A stretch of DNA of 64,000 bases from Candidatus Spongiihabitans thiooxidans (GCA_001543005.1 LFLB01000003.1:1-64000); one strand, 5' to 3'; shown: positions 25,556-35,931, counted from the first letter of the stretch. A program made the numbers and translations. The notes: generated by a model from the sequence alone, not told the origin.

Positions 25556-26962
25556 TTACGAGTTTTCATTAATTTTCACGCCTTTAGATTGATTGTGATA
25601 GCGACATAGTAACTCAGCATTATCTATTCTTGTTTTACCACCTTTCGCGTAAGGTATCACATGGTCGGCTTGATAACCGGACCAACCTACATTAGATTCA
25701 TTTTCAGATTTTCCCTCTTGCAGACATTGTTTACACATCCCTTTTCCACTTCGATAAATTATAATTCTCTCAAGTTCTGTAAAGGCTCTTTTTTCATCTT
25801 TTTCTAGAAGTACTTTGTTGTTATCTTTCAGGTACTCAAAAAACACCTGACGCAAAATAATATCTCTTATCTCTAAATCCTTTTCCCCTTGTTGCCTTCT
25901 ATTGCTAAATGTCAGTAAATCAGTGTCAGTTGATTCATCATATGTTTTCCAGCGAGTATGGAAATTATAAACAAATTCTCGGATATTTCTTTTAGTACTG
26001 TCATCAATAACATAGTATTTATGTAAATGCCTAATGAGCAAATAGATTGAAATAATGAAATACTCAATCGAAAGCTCTTTAATACATGACTTGGAATCTA
26101 ACATCGGGTCATCTTTAAAAATTTCATAAAACACCCTTAATGTTTTAAGCGTTGCAATTGCTTCTGGTTCCTTTTCAAAGCAAAACTTTCCAATTCCATC
26201 ATCTTGTTTTGCATCATTGATAAACTCTTCGATTTTTTTATCACTCAAATCAGCATGACCATCACCTTGCTCTATCAATATAAACCGAGCCATATATTGA
26301 AGGTGTTTCATGCGTATGTTATCCACATTTAATAACGAGAAAAATTTTTCTTTGTCAGGATTGTCATCTATAGGCTTATAACTTTCATAATCGAATGTCT
26401 GATCATCTGCGTATTTAACGATAAAATTTCTTGTAAGACTTGATAATTGTGCGTGAGCAACTTCCATATAATTTAATGTTTCGCCTTGTTGCAATCGCCA
26501 AAATATTTCAGTTGCTGTAATTTGGTGATGTACATCATCTGGTTTGTCAATGTCTTTTATGATGTCTGCTTGGTATTTTAATGTCCGACTAATAAACATT
26601 CTAATATCAACATCCAAGTCTTCATAAAATAATCCTGGTAATTTGTCATATAAACTAGAAAGTGTTTTTGGCAATGGGTATTGGTTTTCAAAAAATTCTT
26701 GAACCGTTATAATTCTCTGCTGTCCGTCAATAATTTCACTTACTGTTTGAGTATCAGAAAGTCTGACTTCTCGTATTACAAGTTTAGGAATATAATATCG
26801 ACGAAAAAGACTATCCATTAAGGATTGCTTTTTCTTTTTAGTCCAAACTGATTTTCTTTGATAGGGTGGTCTAGTTACATACATCTCACTAAACTCAGAA
26901 AAATCTTTTATATTTATATCCGTAGGTACAATTATATATTCCGGTTTTGGATTAAATGACAT
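25556..26962 (-). CDS. DUF262 and HNH domain protein (putative GmrSD-like defence nuclease)
   Basis: The N-terminal DUF262 domain has the ParB-like pattern: MYVTRPPYQRKSVW, then SEIIDGQQRIITVQEFF with the DGQQR motif that in GmrS-type proteins is linked to nucleotide hydrolysis. A long helical middle region follows. The C-terminal 60 residues form an HNH nuclease: CKQC, then YQADHVIPYAKGGKT, then NAELLCRYHN. Proteins of this layout belong to type IV-like restriction systems against modified DNA and related phage defence. The 468-residue single chain would be self-sufficient. The AT-rich sequence and an ideal AAGGAG ribosome-binding site stand out from the flanking propionate genes. Confidence 0.85.
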   Translation of the reverse strand: MSFNPKPEYIIVPTDINIKDFSEFSEMYVTRPPYQRKSVWTKKKKQSLMDSLFRRYYIPKLVIREVRLSDTQTVSEIIDGQQRIITVQEFFENQYPLPKTLSSLYDKLPGLFYEDLDVDIRMFISRTLKYQADIIKDIDKPDDVHHQITATEIFWRLQQGETLNYMEVAHAQLSSLTRNFIVKYADDQTFDYESYKPIDDNPDKEKFFSLLNVDNIRMKHLQYMARFILIEQGDGHADLSDKKIEEFINDAKQDDGIGKFCFEKEPEAIATLKTLRVFYEIFKDDPMLDSKSCIKELSIEYFIISIYLLIRHLHKYYVIDDSTKRNIREFVYNFHTRWKTYDESTDTDLLTFSNRRQQGEKDLEIRDIILRQVFFEYLKDNNKVLLEKDEKRAFTELERIIIYRSGKGMCKQCLQEGKSENESNVGWSGYQADHVIPYAKGGKTRIDNAELLCRYHNQSKGVKINENS

Positions 26963-27003
26963 TTTGTACTCCTTTAGTTTCTATTTTAAACACTAAATTA
27001 ACA

Positions 27004-27108
27004 TCACAAAGGTATATTCCCATGCCTCTTCCACGGATTTTCTAATCGCTTGTCGCGCAACATCGCCAGCAATCTACACAACCGTTTGCGGGTATCGCGC
27101 GGGAAAAT
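27004..27108 (-). pseudogene. Displaced second copy of the pccB 3' end
   Basis: Reading the minus strand from 27108, the frame encodes [12 protein letters not shown], then LAMLRDK and NPWKRHGNIPL, and ends with TGA at 27004. It matches the last 34 residues of the intact PccB (27670 onward) at 29 positions; the five differences are one Ser/Leu, one Asn/Asp and three Lys/Arg exchanges. The DNA differs more than the protein, so this fragment evolved as coding sequence before it was cut off. Sequence upstream of 27108 is unrelated to pccB. It lies 41 bases before the DUF262 gene. Confidence 0.9.
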
Positions 27109-27327
27109 TGCGCCTCTATAGTATTATCACTCATGCTTTTTCAGAAAGAATGGTCAATATTAGCCGCTTTCAGTATGGCGTTAGCCGTATGCTTTGATTT
27201 GCAATTATGGGGTACACTGACTGGATTGCACCCATCTTTACCCCAGTATTCGTGTGACCCTTTTGCGGAACGAAGACATGCCCAACCATGTTTTTCAGTA
27301 TCTTTTTTACGGCTTTTTCATATCCAA

Positions 27328-27603
27328 TCATGCCATCGCCATATGATCCTTAAATACAACATCAGCAGGAATTTTATGGAATGCTTTATTATTTTTTAAT
27401 GATAATAAGTTAGGAATAGCTTCTTCTGTTTCACTTTTAAGATCGACAAATGTTTCTGCTTCTACAACCAGGCCCGGGATGTCGGTGCTTGTGGCGATGA
27501 ACACTTTTGCTTCGGGGTCGAAAAAAAAGTCGACGTGTATAATTAATGTCGCACCAAGTCGTGCGAACACACTTGATAAAGGAAAACTAATAGGATATTT
27601 CAT
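27328..27603 (-). CDS. DUF1902 / HicB-like small protein
   Basis: A conserved core reads IHVDFFFDPEAKVFIATSTD, followed by IPGLVVEAETFVDL, with EEAIPNLLSL after it. This is the pattern of DUF1902, a HicB-related family often found as the antitoxin-like half of a toxin-antitoxin pair. The ATG at 27603 is preceded by GAAGG at good spacing; an extension to 27648 is less likely. No toxin gene lies beside it. It sits alone in the roughly 560 bases between the intact pccB end and the displaced pccB end, so it is probably the cargo that arrived with that rearrangement. Confidence 0.7.
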   Translation of the reverse strand: MKYPISFPLSSVFARLGATLIIHVDFFFDPEAKVFIATSTDIPGLVVEAETFVDLKSETEEAIPNLLSLKNNKAFHKIPADVVFKDHMAMA

Positions 27604-27669
27604 AATACCTTCATAGTAATTAAGTAATGACGTTTGTAAATCGTGCAATCAGTAAAATACCACATCCTA

Positions 27670-29202
27670 TCACAAAGGAATATTCCCATGCTTCCGCCAC
27701 GGATTTTCCAGTTTCTTGTTCCGCAACATCGCCAGCGACCGGCACAGTCGTTTTCGCGTGTCGCGCGGGAAGATTACATCATCAATATAACCGCGCCGCC
27801 CGGCTACGAACGGGTTGGCGAATTTTTCTCGATATTCCTCAGTGCGCGCTTTGATTGCGGCGGCGTCTTTTGCCTCTTCGCGGAAAATAATTTCGACCGC
27901 GCCTTTCGGTCCCATCACCGCGATTTCCGCACTTGGCCATGCCAGGTTGACATCGCCGCGAAGGTGTTTGGAGGCCATCACATCGTAGGCGCCGCCGTAG
28001 GCTTTGCGCGTAATCAGGGTGATTTTCGGCACGGTGCATTCGGCGTAGGCGTATAAAAGTTTCGCGCCATGTTTGATGATGCCGCCATATTCCTGAGCGG
28101 TGCCAGGCATGAATCCCGGCACATCGACCAAGGTGATAATCGGAATGTTGAAGGCATCGCAAAAGCGCACGAAGCGCGCCGCCTTGATGGACGCATTGAT
28201 GTCCAGGCAACCGGCCAGCACCATCGGCTGATTGGCTACGAAACCGACGCTGTTGCCTTGCATACGTGCGAAGCCGATGATAATATTTTTGGCGTAGTTT
28301 GATTGCAGCTCGAAAAAATCGCCCTCATCAACCACCTTGCCGATGATCTCCTTGATGTCGTAAGGCCGGTTGGGATTGTCCGGGATTAGCGTGTCCAGGG
28401 ATTTTTCCGTGCGCGTGGGAGAATCGTCGCTACTGCGATGCGGTGGGCCGTCGCGGTTGTTCGATGGCAGGAAATTAAAAAACCGTCGGGTCATCAACAG
28501 TGTTTGCACATCATTTTCGAACGCCAAGGCGGCGACGCCGGAACGGGAAGTATGCGTTGTCGAGCCACCTAAATCTTCTGCGGAGACTTCCTCATGGGTC
28601 ACGGTCTTGACCACATCGGGGCCGGTCACAAACATATAGGCGCTGTCTTCGACCATGAAAATAAAATCGGTGATGGCCGGTGAATAAACCGCGCCCCCAG
28701 CACACGGCCCCATGACCAGGGAAATTTGCGGCACTACGCCTGAGGCCAGCACATTGCGCTGGAACACTTCGGCATAGCCACCCAGGGAAGCGACTCCCTC
28801 TTGAATGCGCGCACCACCAGAATCGCTGATGCCGATAATCGGCGCGCCCACTTTCATCGCCTGATCCATCACTTTGCAGATTTTTTCCGCATGGGCTTCC
28901 GACAGGGAGCCGCCAAACACGGTGAAATCCTGGCTGTAGATGAACACCAGCCGACCGTTAATGGTGCCGTAACCGGTGACCACGCCATCGCCGGGAATCG
29001 CTTTATCCTGCATGCCGAAATCGGTGCAGCGATGTTCGACGAAAATATCCCATTCTTCGAAACTGCCTTGGTCGAGCAGGACTTCGATGCGTTCCCGCGC
29101 GGTCAGTTTGCCCTTGGCGTGTTGCGTTTCGATGCGCGCCTCGCCACCCCCCTGCTTGGCCTGGGCGCGTTTTTTTTCTAGTTGTTGGATGATTTTATGC
29201 AT
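27670..29202 (-). CDS. pccB: Propionyl-CoA carboxylase, carboxyltransferase (beta) subunit
   Basis: This subunit moves CO2 from biotin on PccA to propionyl-CoA, giving (S)-methylmalonyl-CoA. The two crotonase-like halves are visible: [30 protein letters not shown] and [12 protein letters not shown] in the first; [18 protein letters not shown] and [11 protein letters not shown] in the second. From ATG 29202 the protein has 510 residues, normal for the family; a TTG at 29226 would add eight unconserved residues. The ATG lies within the end of the HNH gene (8-base overlap) and has no ribosome-binding site of its own, so translation probably depends on reading through the HNH gene. A second copy of its 3' end lies at 27004-27108. 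Confidence 0.95.
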   Translation of the reverse strand: MHKIIQQLEKKRAQAKQGGGEARIETQHAKGKLTARERIEVLLDQGSFEEWDIFVEHRCTDFGMQDKAIPGDGVVTGYGTINGRLVFIYSQDFTVFGGSLSEAHAEKICKVMDQAMKVGAPIIGISDSGGARIQEGVASLGGYAEVFQRNVLASGVVPQISLVMGPCAGGAVYSPAITDFIFMVEDSAYMFVTGPDVVKTVTHEEVSAEDLGGSTTHTSRSGVAALAFENDVQTLLMTRRFFNFLPSNNRDGPPHRSSDDSPTRTEKSLDTLIPDNPNRPYDIKEIIGKVVDEGDFFELQSNYAKNIIIGFARMQGNSVGFVANQPMVLAGCLDINASIKAARFVRFCDAFNIPIITLVDVPGFMPGTAQEYGGIIKHGAKLLYAYAECTVPKITLITRKAYGGAYDVMASKHLRGDVNLAWPSAEIAVMGPKGAVEIIFREEAKDAAAIKARTEEYREKFANPFVAGRRGYIDDVIFPRDTRKRLCRSLAMLRNKKLENPWRKHGNIPL

Positions 29203-30004
29203 TTCGCAATTTGCGGATTTCGTCAAACGAGTAAGGGTGCTCTCGCAAATGCGCTATGCGGTGGCAGTTGGGGCACAGAGACACCAAGTCATCCAAGGTT
29301 GTCTTCCGTATTCCATTCGGCAACGGATTAATATGGTGCGCCTCTATTATGTATTTGCCGTCAACACAGATTTTAGCATCGCACGCTCGGCATTTGTAGC
29401 CGTCGCGTTCTTTGCATTTTTTCGGCAAACTTGGATCGCGCGAATAGTAATTAGATTTGCTATCACGCGCATAGCCTTCAATCGCTTCGGGCGAATCTAT
29501 CTCGTATGTTTTTTTGCCAGATGCCATTATTGTGCCAAGCAAATCTATAAACGCCTCCATCACTTCCCTTTTTCCGACGCCGTCGCAAAGCAGGTAACCG
29601 CTGTCAATCCGTGTTTCACCGAGGGTTTTATTTGCTTGAACTTTTTTGTATTTTTTGGCGATGACATCAGCGAAAGTTCTGTGATGCCCCAAAACCCATT
29701 TGTATTTTTCGCCGTTGGCTTGAACACGACGCATATCCACCTCCAAGACATACTTACTCTTCCCTTCAAATAATACCAAGTAAAAATCTTTCTTCGACCC
29801 TTTCGCACCCCACGCCATAAACCACAGATTCCATTTGCTTTGGGGAAATTCTATCATGCTGTATGTCTTCCATTGGACAGTGGGGTGAGACCTCTTTGGC
29901 ACCACCTTCTCTTCCGTTTTGTCGGCTACATATGCCATCAACTCGTCGCCGAACGCTTTCATTTCTTTTTCGTTCATAATGTTTTGTGGTTTGGTTTTGG
30001 TCAT
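29195..30004 (-). CDS. HNH endonuclease
   Basis: The C-terminal third is an HNH/McrA-type nuclease: [44 protein letters not shown], with two CxxC pairs for a structural zinc and the catalytic His in EAHH. The N-terminal 170 residues ([21 protein letters not shown]) are a domain I do not recognise; it may bind DNA or sense modification. The 269 residues suggest a free-standing restriction-like or homing nuclease. It lies between the mutase gene and pccB; its last 8 bases overlap the pccB start. The start at 30004 has only a weak AGAG; ATG 29977 is an alternative. Confidence 0.83.
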   Translation of the reverse strand: MTKTKPQNIMNEKEMKAFGDELMAYVADKTEEKVVPKRSHPTVQWKTYSMIEFPQSKWNLWFMAWGAKGSKKDFYLVLFEGKSKYVLEVDMRRVQANGEKYKWVLGHHRTFADVIAKKYKKVQANKTLGETRIDSGYLLCDGVGKREVMEAFIDLLGTIMASGKKTYEIDSPEAIEGYARDSKSNYYSRDPSLPKKCKERDGYKCRACDAKICVDGKYIIEAHHINPLPNGIRKTTLDDLVSLCPNCHRIAHLREHPYSFDEIRKLRNA

Positions 30005-30067
30005 TTTTTACTCTATGGAAAGTACTTGTTAGGATGATATTGATTACACCAATCAAGATAATCTGTT

Positions 30068-32260
30068 TTATTCATCCGCTTGCCCGATAACTAATTTATC
30101 CGTAAGAATCGTTAAAACTTCCGCGGCGGCCTCGAGGATATTCGCCCCAGGACCGAAAATGGCGGCCACGCCCTCGCGGTATAACGCAGCGTAGTCGCCC
30201 GGCGGAATGACGCCGCCGCAAATCACCGTGATGTGTTCGCAACCGACCTGTTGCAGCGCTTTCATCACGCCGGGCACGAGGGTGCGGTGACCGCCGGCCT
30301 GAGTGGAGATGCCGATCAAATGTACATCATTTTCAATCGCCTGATTGACCGCTTCTTGCGGCGTTTGAAACAGGGGACCAATATCCACATCAAATCCCAT
30401 GTCGGCAAATGCCACAGCAATGGTTTTCGCACCTCGGTCATGCCCGTCCTGGCCGAGCTTGACCACCAGCATCCGTGGACGTCGCCCTTCTTTTGTCGCA
30501 AACACTTCGATTTGATCTTTTAGCATCGTGAATTTTTGATCGCCTTCATAAGCTGCACTGTACACGCCACCCACCGAACGGATTTCCGCACGATGACGAT
30601 TATATACGCCTTCCAATGTGTCAGAAATTTCTCCCACACTGGCGCGCGCCCGAGCCGCCGTTATCGCCGCCGCCAGCAAATTTCCATTGCCCGCCCCGGG
30701 ACCTGTCTTTGATACCGCAATGCCGCGCAATGCATCCAGCGCCGAATCAACCTGTGTACCATCGCGGGACTGCTTAACCGTTTGCAGTCGTTGAATTTGT
30801 GCATTTCTAACCGCATTATTATCGACCACTAAAATATCCACCTCTGCTTCATCCTGCAACTGATACTGATTGACCCCAACGATAATCTCTTCGCCTCGAT
30901 CAAGGCTGGCCTGCCGCTTCACCGACGCTTCTTCGATTCGCAGTTTTGGCAACCCCGTTTCAACCGCTTTTGTCATGCCGCCCATTTCCTCAACTTCGTC
31001 AATTAATTTGCGCGCCTCAATCATTAAACTATTGGTCAGACTCTCGACATAATAGGATCCTGCCAAAGGGTCAACCACACGGGTTACGCCGGTTTCATGG
31101 CGTAACACCAATTGGGTGTTACGCGCGATACGTGCCGAATTTTCCGTGGGCAGTGCCAAGGCTTCGTCGAAGGAATTAGTATGCAGCGACTGCGTTCCGC
31201 CGAGCACCGCCGCCATCGCCTCAATGGTGGTGCGAATAACATTATTATACGGATCACGACTGGTCAGGCTCACCCCGGAGGTCTGGCAATGAGTGCGCAG
31301 TATTTTCGAGGTCGGGTCTTTCGGTGAAAAATATTGCTCCATTAATTCCGACCACAATGTTCTGGCGGCGCGCAACTTGGCGATTTCCATGAAGAAATTC
31401 ATGCCGATGGCAAAGAAGAATGACAACCGTGGCGCAAACTTATCGACTTCCATCCCGCTGTTAATAGCGGTACGAACATATTCAATTCCGTCAGCCAAGG
31501 TATATGCCAATTCCTGAACGATAGTGGCACCGGCTTCTTGCATGTGATAACCGGAAATGGATATTGGATTAAAACGCGGCATATACTCAGCCGTGTAGGC
31601 AATGATGTCGGCAACAATTTTCATCGATGGTTGTGGCGGGTAAATATAGGTGTTGCGCACCATGAATTCCTTGAGAATGTCATTTTGTAATGTGCCCGAC
31701 AAAGTCTTTTGGTCTGCGCCCTGCTCTTCGGCGGCGACAATATACATCGCCATGATTGGCAGCACCGCGCCATTCATGGTCATGGACACCGACATTTTAT
31801 CCAGCGGAATACAATCGAACAAAATTTTCATATCTTCGACCGTGTCGATGGCTACTCCGGCCTTGCCGACATCGCCTTCCACGCGCGGGTGATCTGAGTC
31901 GTACCCACGGTGGGTGGCGAGATCGAACGCCACGGACAATCCGGTTTGACCGCCCGCCAGATTTTTGCGGTAGAAGGCGTTGGATTCCTCGGCGGTCGAG
32001 AATCCAGCGTATTGCCGAATTGTCCACGGCCGACCGGCATACATCGTTGCCTTTGTGCCACGGGTGTACGGCGGCAGCCCCGGCAGGGTATTGATGGCGG
32101 AAATGCGCTCAAGATCTTCCAGCGTGTACAGCGGTTTGATTTCGATGCCTTCCGGGGTGTGCCAATGGATATCCTGAACCGTCTTGCCTTTTAGTTCGGT
32201 TTCAGCAAGCGTCCGCCAATCCTTTGAATTTTGAGATGATTTATTAGTCGAATTGACCAT
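30068..32260 (-). CDS. scpA: Methylmalonyl-CoA mutase
   Basis: This adenosylcobalamin enzyme converts (R)-methylmalonyl-CoA to succinyl-CoA. The TIM-barrel half includes [40 protein letters not shown] and the substrate region [12 protein letters not shown]. The C-terminal cobalamin domain has the DxHxxG motif as DGHDRG with His607 as cobalt ligand, then the GGH and GG motifs ([16 protein letters not shown]). At 730 residues it is the single-chain, full-length form. It is the first gene of the methylmalonyl-CoA set on this strand; the HNH gene follows 63 bases downstream. Confidence 0.96.
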   Translation of the reverse strand: MVNSTNKSSQNSKDWRTLAETELKGKTVQDIHWHTPEGIEIKPLYTLEDLERISAINTLPGLPPYTRGTKATMYAGRPWTIRQYAGFSTAEESNAFYRKNLAGGQTGLSVAFDLATHRGYDSDHPRVEGDVGKAGVAIDTVEDMKILFDCIPLDKMSVSMTMNGAVLPIMAMYIVAAEEQGADQKTLSGTLQNDILKEFMVRNTYIYPPQPSMKIVADIIAYTAEYMPRFNPISISGYHMQEAGATIVQELAYTLADGIEYVRTAINSGMEVDKFAPRLSFFFAIGMNFFMEIAKLRAARTLWSELMEQYFSPKDPTSKILRTHCQTSGVSLTSRDPYNNVIRTTIEAMAAVLGGTQSLHTNSFDEALALPTENSARIARNTQLVLRHETGVTRVVDPLAGSYYVESLTNSLMIEARKLIDEVEEMGGMTKAVETGLPKLRIEEASVKRQASLDRGEEIIVGVNQYQLQDEAEVDILVVDNNAVRNAQIQRLQTVKQSRDGTQVDSALDALRGIAVSKTGPGAGNGNLLAAAITAARARASVGEISDTLEGVYNRHRAEIRSVGGVYSAAYEGDQKFTMLKDQIEVFATKEGRRPRMLVVKLGQDGHDRGAKTIAVAFADMGFDVDIGPLFQTPQEAVNQAIENDVHLIGISTQAGGHRTLVPGVMKALQQVGCEHITVICGGVIPPGDYAALYREGVAAIFGPGANILEAAAEVLTILTDKLVIGQADE

Positions 32261-32391
32261 GCTGTGCGTTAATTGTTACATTTTTATGTCAATGAGTTTA
32301 ACTTAAATCCCATAAAAGTTCTTTTAGGCAGTTCTCTGATGCAGTTTTTGGGGCAGCCCGTATTTTGGGCAACCGGCATTTTGAACCGGCT

Positions 32392-33405
32392 CTAAACCAG
32401 CAGTTCACGGATGGCGGCATCCAGATAATCACTAAAATTGGCGTCATTACCGGGGGCCGCCACGCAATGCCCCCAAGGCGAGTTGTAAACCCGCAGTTCA
32501 GCACCGGGAATGTGGCGTGCTTCAATATGATTATCTTCCGGGGTAAAATACATGTCGTGGTCGCAGGCGATAATGATGGTTTTCGCTTTTATTGCAGCCA
32601 GTGCGGCTGCAAAGTTTTTTTCATACAATGGGTTATTGCTGATATCGCTCAATCGCCAGGTGTTTAACTTACACAACAAATCATTGGCATCCCAATTCAG
32701 GTGATCACCCTCCCAATCCTGTAACAGCTGTTCGGCGCTTTTAAAACCAAGTTGGCGAAACAACTGCTCACGATAAAACGTTTGAGAAAAGGCCCATCCC
32801 GCATAGACCCGAGCGAAAGCCTTTAACCCCGCCACAGGTTGCTCAATGTAGTCACCACCATTCCAGTTTTGATCCGCTTGGAGTGCCGCCTTGACTCCTT
32901 CCAGAAAAACGATATTGTGGATTGAAGTTTTTGCCGAAGCACAAAACGGCAAAATGCTTTTCACCCGGTCCGGGTACTGAGCGCCCCATTGGAAGGACTG
33001 GCAACCCGCCATTGACCATCCTGTAACCAATGCAATTTCTTCGATGCCGAATAAATCTGTCAGCAGTTGATACTGTGCAGAAATATTATCGTATAACGTT
33101 ATGACTGGAAACCTTGATCCATCGTATGGCGCAGGCGTATTACTCGGTGATGATGAAATCCCGTTACCAAACAAGTTGATCGAAACAATGAAGTGCTTGC
33201 CGGGGTCGATGGCTCGACCCACCCCAAAGAATCCGTCATTTTGTACATGGCTGCCGGTATAGAACGTCGGCAAAACGACAACATTGTCCTTTGCCCGATT
33301 CAACCTGCCATAGGTTTTGTAGGCCAACCTTGCATTGGGTAGTGTGTCACCACATTGCAACGACAACCTATCAATGCAGTATGATTTATAGTCTGCCACG
33401 GCCAA
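32392..33405 (-). CDS. Alpha/beta hydrolase of the homoserine O-acetyltransferase (MetX) type
   Basis: The fold and order resemble MetX: RLAYKTYGRLNRAKDNVVVL, a nucleophile elbow GWSMAGCQSFQWGAQYPD with Ser in GWSMAG, an acid region ACDHDMYFTPED and a C-terminal His in WGHCVAAPG. True MetX proteins usually have GGSLGG or GGSMGG at the elbow, so this one is a divergent relative and its acyl substrate is unknown. The 337 residues match. It lies at the downstream end of the nucleobase-catabolism genes, next to a glutamine-synthetase-like gene, and may hydrolyse an amide or ester made in that pathway; that role is inference. Confidence 0.75.
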   Translation of the reverse strand: MAVADYKSYCIDRLSLQCGDTLPNARLAYKTYGRLNRAKDNVVVLPTFYTGSHVQNDGFFGVGRAIDPGKHFIVSINLFGNGISSSPSNTPAPYDGSRFPVITLYDNISAQYQLLTDLFGIEEIALVTGWSMAGCQSFQWGAQYPDRVKSILPFCASAKTSIHNIVFLEGVKAALQADQNWNGGDYIEQPVAGLKAFARVYAGWAFSQTFYREQLFRQLGFKSAEQLLQDWEGDHLNWDANDLLCKLNTWRLSDISNNPLYEKNFAAALAAIKAKTIIIACDHDMYFTPEDNHIEARHIPGAELRVYNSPWGHCVAAPGNDANFSDYLDAAIRELLV

Positions 33406-33470
33406 CTATGCCAGTGCTAATGTGCTTGGTGCAATGTGATTAGTGCAACCTGATCAATCAGGCCGCCGAG

Positions 33471-34895
33471 CTAATATAGACGCAGATATTCCCGCACCTC
33501 CCAATCCGTTACGGTTTGGTGATAGCGCTCCCACTCGTCGATTTTATAAGCCAGAAAAGATCTCATTATGGCTCGGCCCATTACTTCTTCAGCAAGATCA
33601 CTTTTGGCCAGCTGTTCCACCGCTTCCAGCAGATTTCGCGGTAGCGGCGTTATATTTCGTTTGGTTTTTTCCTCGGTATCCATTACATACAAATCCTCAT
33701 CCAATGACCGGCCTGGATCAATTTTATTGACCAGACCATCCACACACGCCGCCAGGGTAAGCCCGAGGGATAGATACACATTCATGCACATATCCGCGGC
33801 CCGGTTTTCAATCGCATATCGGCTTTGCGGCAAGCGCAGCATGGCCGAACGGTTATTCCTGCCATAGGCCATGTGGGTTGGCGCCCAGGTGTAGGTGCCG
33901 CCTTCCAAGCCGCCTACTTTGGCGACCAGACCGTTATATGAATTCACCGTGCAACAGGCAACCGCAGTAATCGCCGAACCGTGTTTCAGCAATCCGCCGA
34001 CAGCATGAAAAGCATCATCGCTCCATTCGCCCTGTTCGCCCTGATATATATTTACGCCGGGGTTGTCGACTTTTTGCATAGACGTATTCAAATGCGCCCC
34101 GGAGCGCCAATCACCGGTGGTCGGCTTTGGCATAAAGGTAACAAACAGGCCATGTTTCTTGGCGACTTCCTTTAATAACACCCTTAAGAAAACAAACCGA
34201 TCGGCCATAGTCAGCGTATCGGTGTAGTGAAAATCTAGCTCAAATTGAGAATAGGCGCCTTCCGTAACCACGTCATGAATACGCCATCCCAACTCTTCGA
34301 TGATATCAATGAGTTCACCCAGAAATCCCATGGCATCGACGGAAAATTCAACGTCGTATCCAAAGGCTTGTCGGCGTGGTCGCAGTCCCTCTCCCGGCGC
34401 CGGATCGTTATCGAAGGCTTTAACCGGTTGTCCCCGATCGTTCCATTTCATAGTGATGAATTCTGGTTCTATGCCGGCAAACATGACATAGCCTTTATCC
34501 GCAGCCTCAGCGATTGCCCGCTTTAACGCTTGCCTTGGGCAAAGATTGTAAGGCTTTCCTTCCCACCATAAATCCGCAAACACCCACGCGCAGGTTCTAT
34601 CCCATGGACAAATGACGATAGTGTCGATGTCGGGCACTGGAATTTGGTCTGAATCCGCCGGGCCGAGTTCCGGCACGAATGATACGGAATGTACCGCGAA
34701 CTGGGGGCCCTTGCCGGCGCATAGCAATTCAAAGTCACTAATGGGTACCGGCTTGGTTTTTGGTATGCCGAACATGTCGATCCAGCACGACAAAATGTAC
34801 TTGACGCCAGCCGCTTCAAGTTTTTTCTTTGCTTCGGCGACTCGCGCTGGATCTGGTAAGGCGTCTGCAAAATTCTCGAAATAATGTGAACTCAT
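33471..34895 (-). CDS. Glutamine synthetase family ligase
   Basis: This is an ATP-dependent ligase that forms a gamma-glutamyl or similar amide. Visible motifs are GIEPEFITM (metal-binding glutamates), TFMPKPTTGDWRSGAHLN (ATP site), and NRSAMLRLP (ATP and glutamate binding). At 474 residues it has full length, but the residues between motifs differ from housekeeping GlnA, and it resembles the GlnT / gamma-glutamylmethylamide-synthetase side of the family. Placed among pyrimidine-catabolism genes it may capture an amine or ammonia released by the pathway; the substrate cannot be read from the sequence. Confidence 0.82.
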   Translation of the reverse strand: MSSHYFENFADALPDPARVAEAKKKLEAAGVKYILSCWIDMFGIPKTKPVPISDFELLCAGKGPQFAVHSVSFVPELGPADSDQIPVPDIDTIVICPWDRTCAWVFADLWWEGKPYNLCPRQALKRAIAEAADKGYVMFAGIEPEFITMKWNDRGQPVKAFDNDPAPGEGLRPRRQAFGYDVEFSVDAMGFLGELIDIIEELGWRIHDVVTEGAYSQFELDFHYTDTLTMADRFVFLRVLLKEVAKKHGLFVTFMPKPTTGDWRSGAHLNTSMQKVDNPGVNIYQGEQGEWSDDAFHAVGGLLKHGSAITAVACCTVNSYNGLVAKVGGLEGGTYTWAPTHMAYGRNNRSAMLRLPQSRYAIENRAADMCMNVYLSLGLTLAACVDGLVNKIDPGRSLDEDLYVMDTEEKTKRNITPLPRNLLEAVEQLAKSDLAEEVMGRAIMRSFLAYKIDEWERYHQTVTDWEVREYLRLY

Positions 34896-34998
34896 GATTA
34901 ACCTCTGGTGCTTTTCCTGGATTGGTTTCTTAAATTTTTTATGGCGTTAAATCACTAATTGATAACAGATTCTATCTATTGTTTTGTTGCCGACTAGA

Positions 34999-35931
34999 TC
35001 AATAACCCAGTTTTCGACTCACTTCATGGATCAAAGGCGAACCATTACTGAGTGCATGGTAATTGTCGGCGACAACCTCCAGACCTTGCAGATGCCAGCC
35101 GGAAATATGCGGCGTTATGGTGACTGCGGGGTGCGCCCATAGCGGACTATCCTCGGACAACGGTTCCTGCTGAAACACATCCAACACGGCATGGGCTAAA
35201 CAATTATTATCCAAAGCCTCAATCAAATCCTGCTCGACAATCAACGTACCGCGCCCGATGTTGATTATCGTGGCGCCCGGCTTCATTGACTTGAAGCGAT
35301 GACGATCGAATAGATTAAAAGTATCGGTGGTGGAAGGTAATATACAGATTACATAATCACATTCTGCGAGGACGCCGTTTATCGCATCCAGTCCCCATCG
35401 ACAATCCACGCCGTCGATGGCTTTCGCAGTCCGACTCCAACCGATCACATGAAACGCCAAGGACCGGAAAAGTCTTGCCGTTGTTCCGCCAATATGGCCC
35501 AATCCAAGCACACCAATGGAAATATTGGATGGTTGCTGAGGCGCTTTGGGCATCCACTTGCTGTTTAATTGATGCTGCTTGTGGAACGCGAGATGGTGAA
35601 CCTCCGGCAACACCTGGGCGAGACAAAAGCGCGCCATTTCCATGGCGGCGATTTCCGGCTTTAACCGAGTCACCCTGATATTTTCGGGCAGGTCGGAATC
35701 ATAAACAATAGTTTCGACCCCGGCGCCGAGTTTTTGGATAAGCGCAAGGTTCGGCAATTGTTTCACCAGCCCCGGCCGCAACCGGTCGCAAACAAGCATC
35801 GCGATATCCTCGGCCGTTCCCGTCTCTGGATAAAATCGAAGCTTGCTCTCCAGAATACCGCCGTTCAACGACTCGATGAATTGTTGCTTGGTCATCCAAT
35901 TTTGATCGTTGATATCAACAAGGACAGTCAT
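34999..35931 (-). CDS. D-isomer-specific 2-hydroxyacid dehydrogenase (GhrA-like)
   Basis: This NAD(P)-dependent oxidoreductase would reduce a 2-keto acid such as glyoxylate or hydroxypyruvate. The dinucleotide motif is GVLGLGHIGGTTARLF, and the catalytic Arg, Glu and His are in INIGRGTLI, FQQEPL and TPHISG. The 310 residues match glyoxylate/hydroxypyruvate reductase A. Its real partner in the cluster is unknown; reduction of a small aldehyde or keto acid intermediate from pyrimidine breakdown would fit. The gap of 41 bases to the upstream gene contains a 14-bp duplication. Confidence 0.85.
   Translation of the reverse strand: MTVLVDINDQNWMTKQQFIESLNGGILESKLRFYPETGTAEDIAMLVCDRLRPGLVKQLPNLALIQKLGAGVETIVYDSDLPENIRVTRLKPEIAAMEMARFCLAQVLPEVHHLAFHKQHQLNSKWMPKAPQQPSNISIGVLGLGHIGGTTARLFRSLAFHVIGWSRTAKAIDGVDCRWGLDAINGVLAECDYVICILPSTTDTFNLFDRHRFKSMKPGATIINIGRGTLIVEQDLIEALDNNCLAHAVLDVFQQEPLSEDSPLWAHPAVTITPHISGWHLQGLEVVADNYHALSNGSPLIHEVSRKLGY

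Noticed and set aside
27133..27399. 88-codon plus-strand frame
   Set aside because: It overlaps the DUF1902 gene in antisense and has no signal for translation or known domain.
18618..32260. A single integrative element carrying all the defence genes
   Set aside because: No integrase, transposase or common flanking repeats are visible, and the cargo is split among several junctions, so separate events are more likely.
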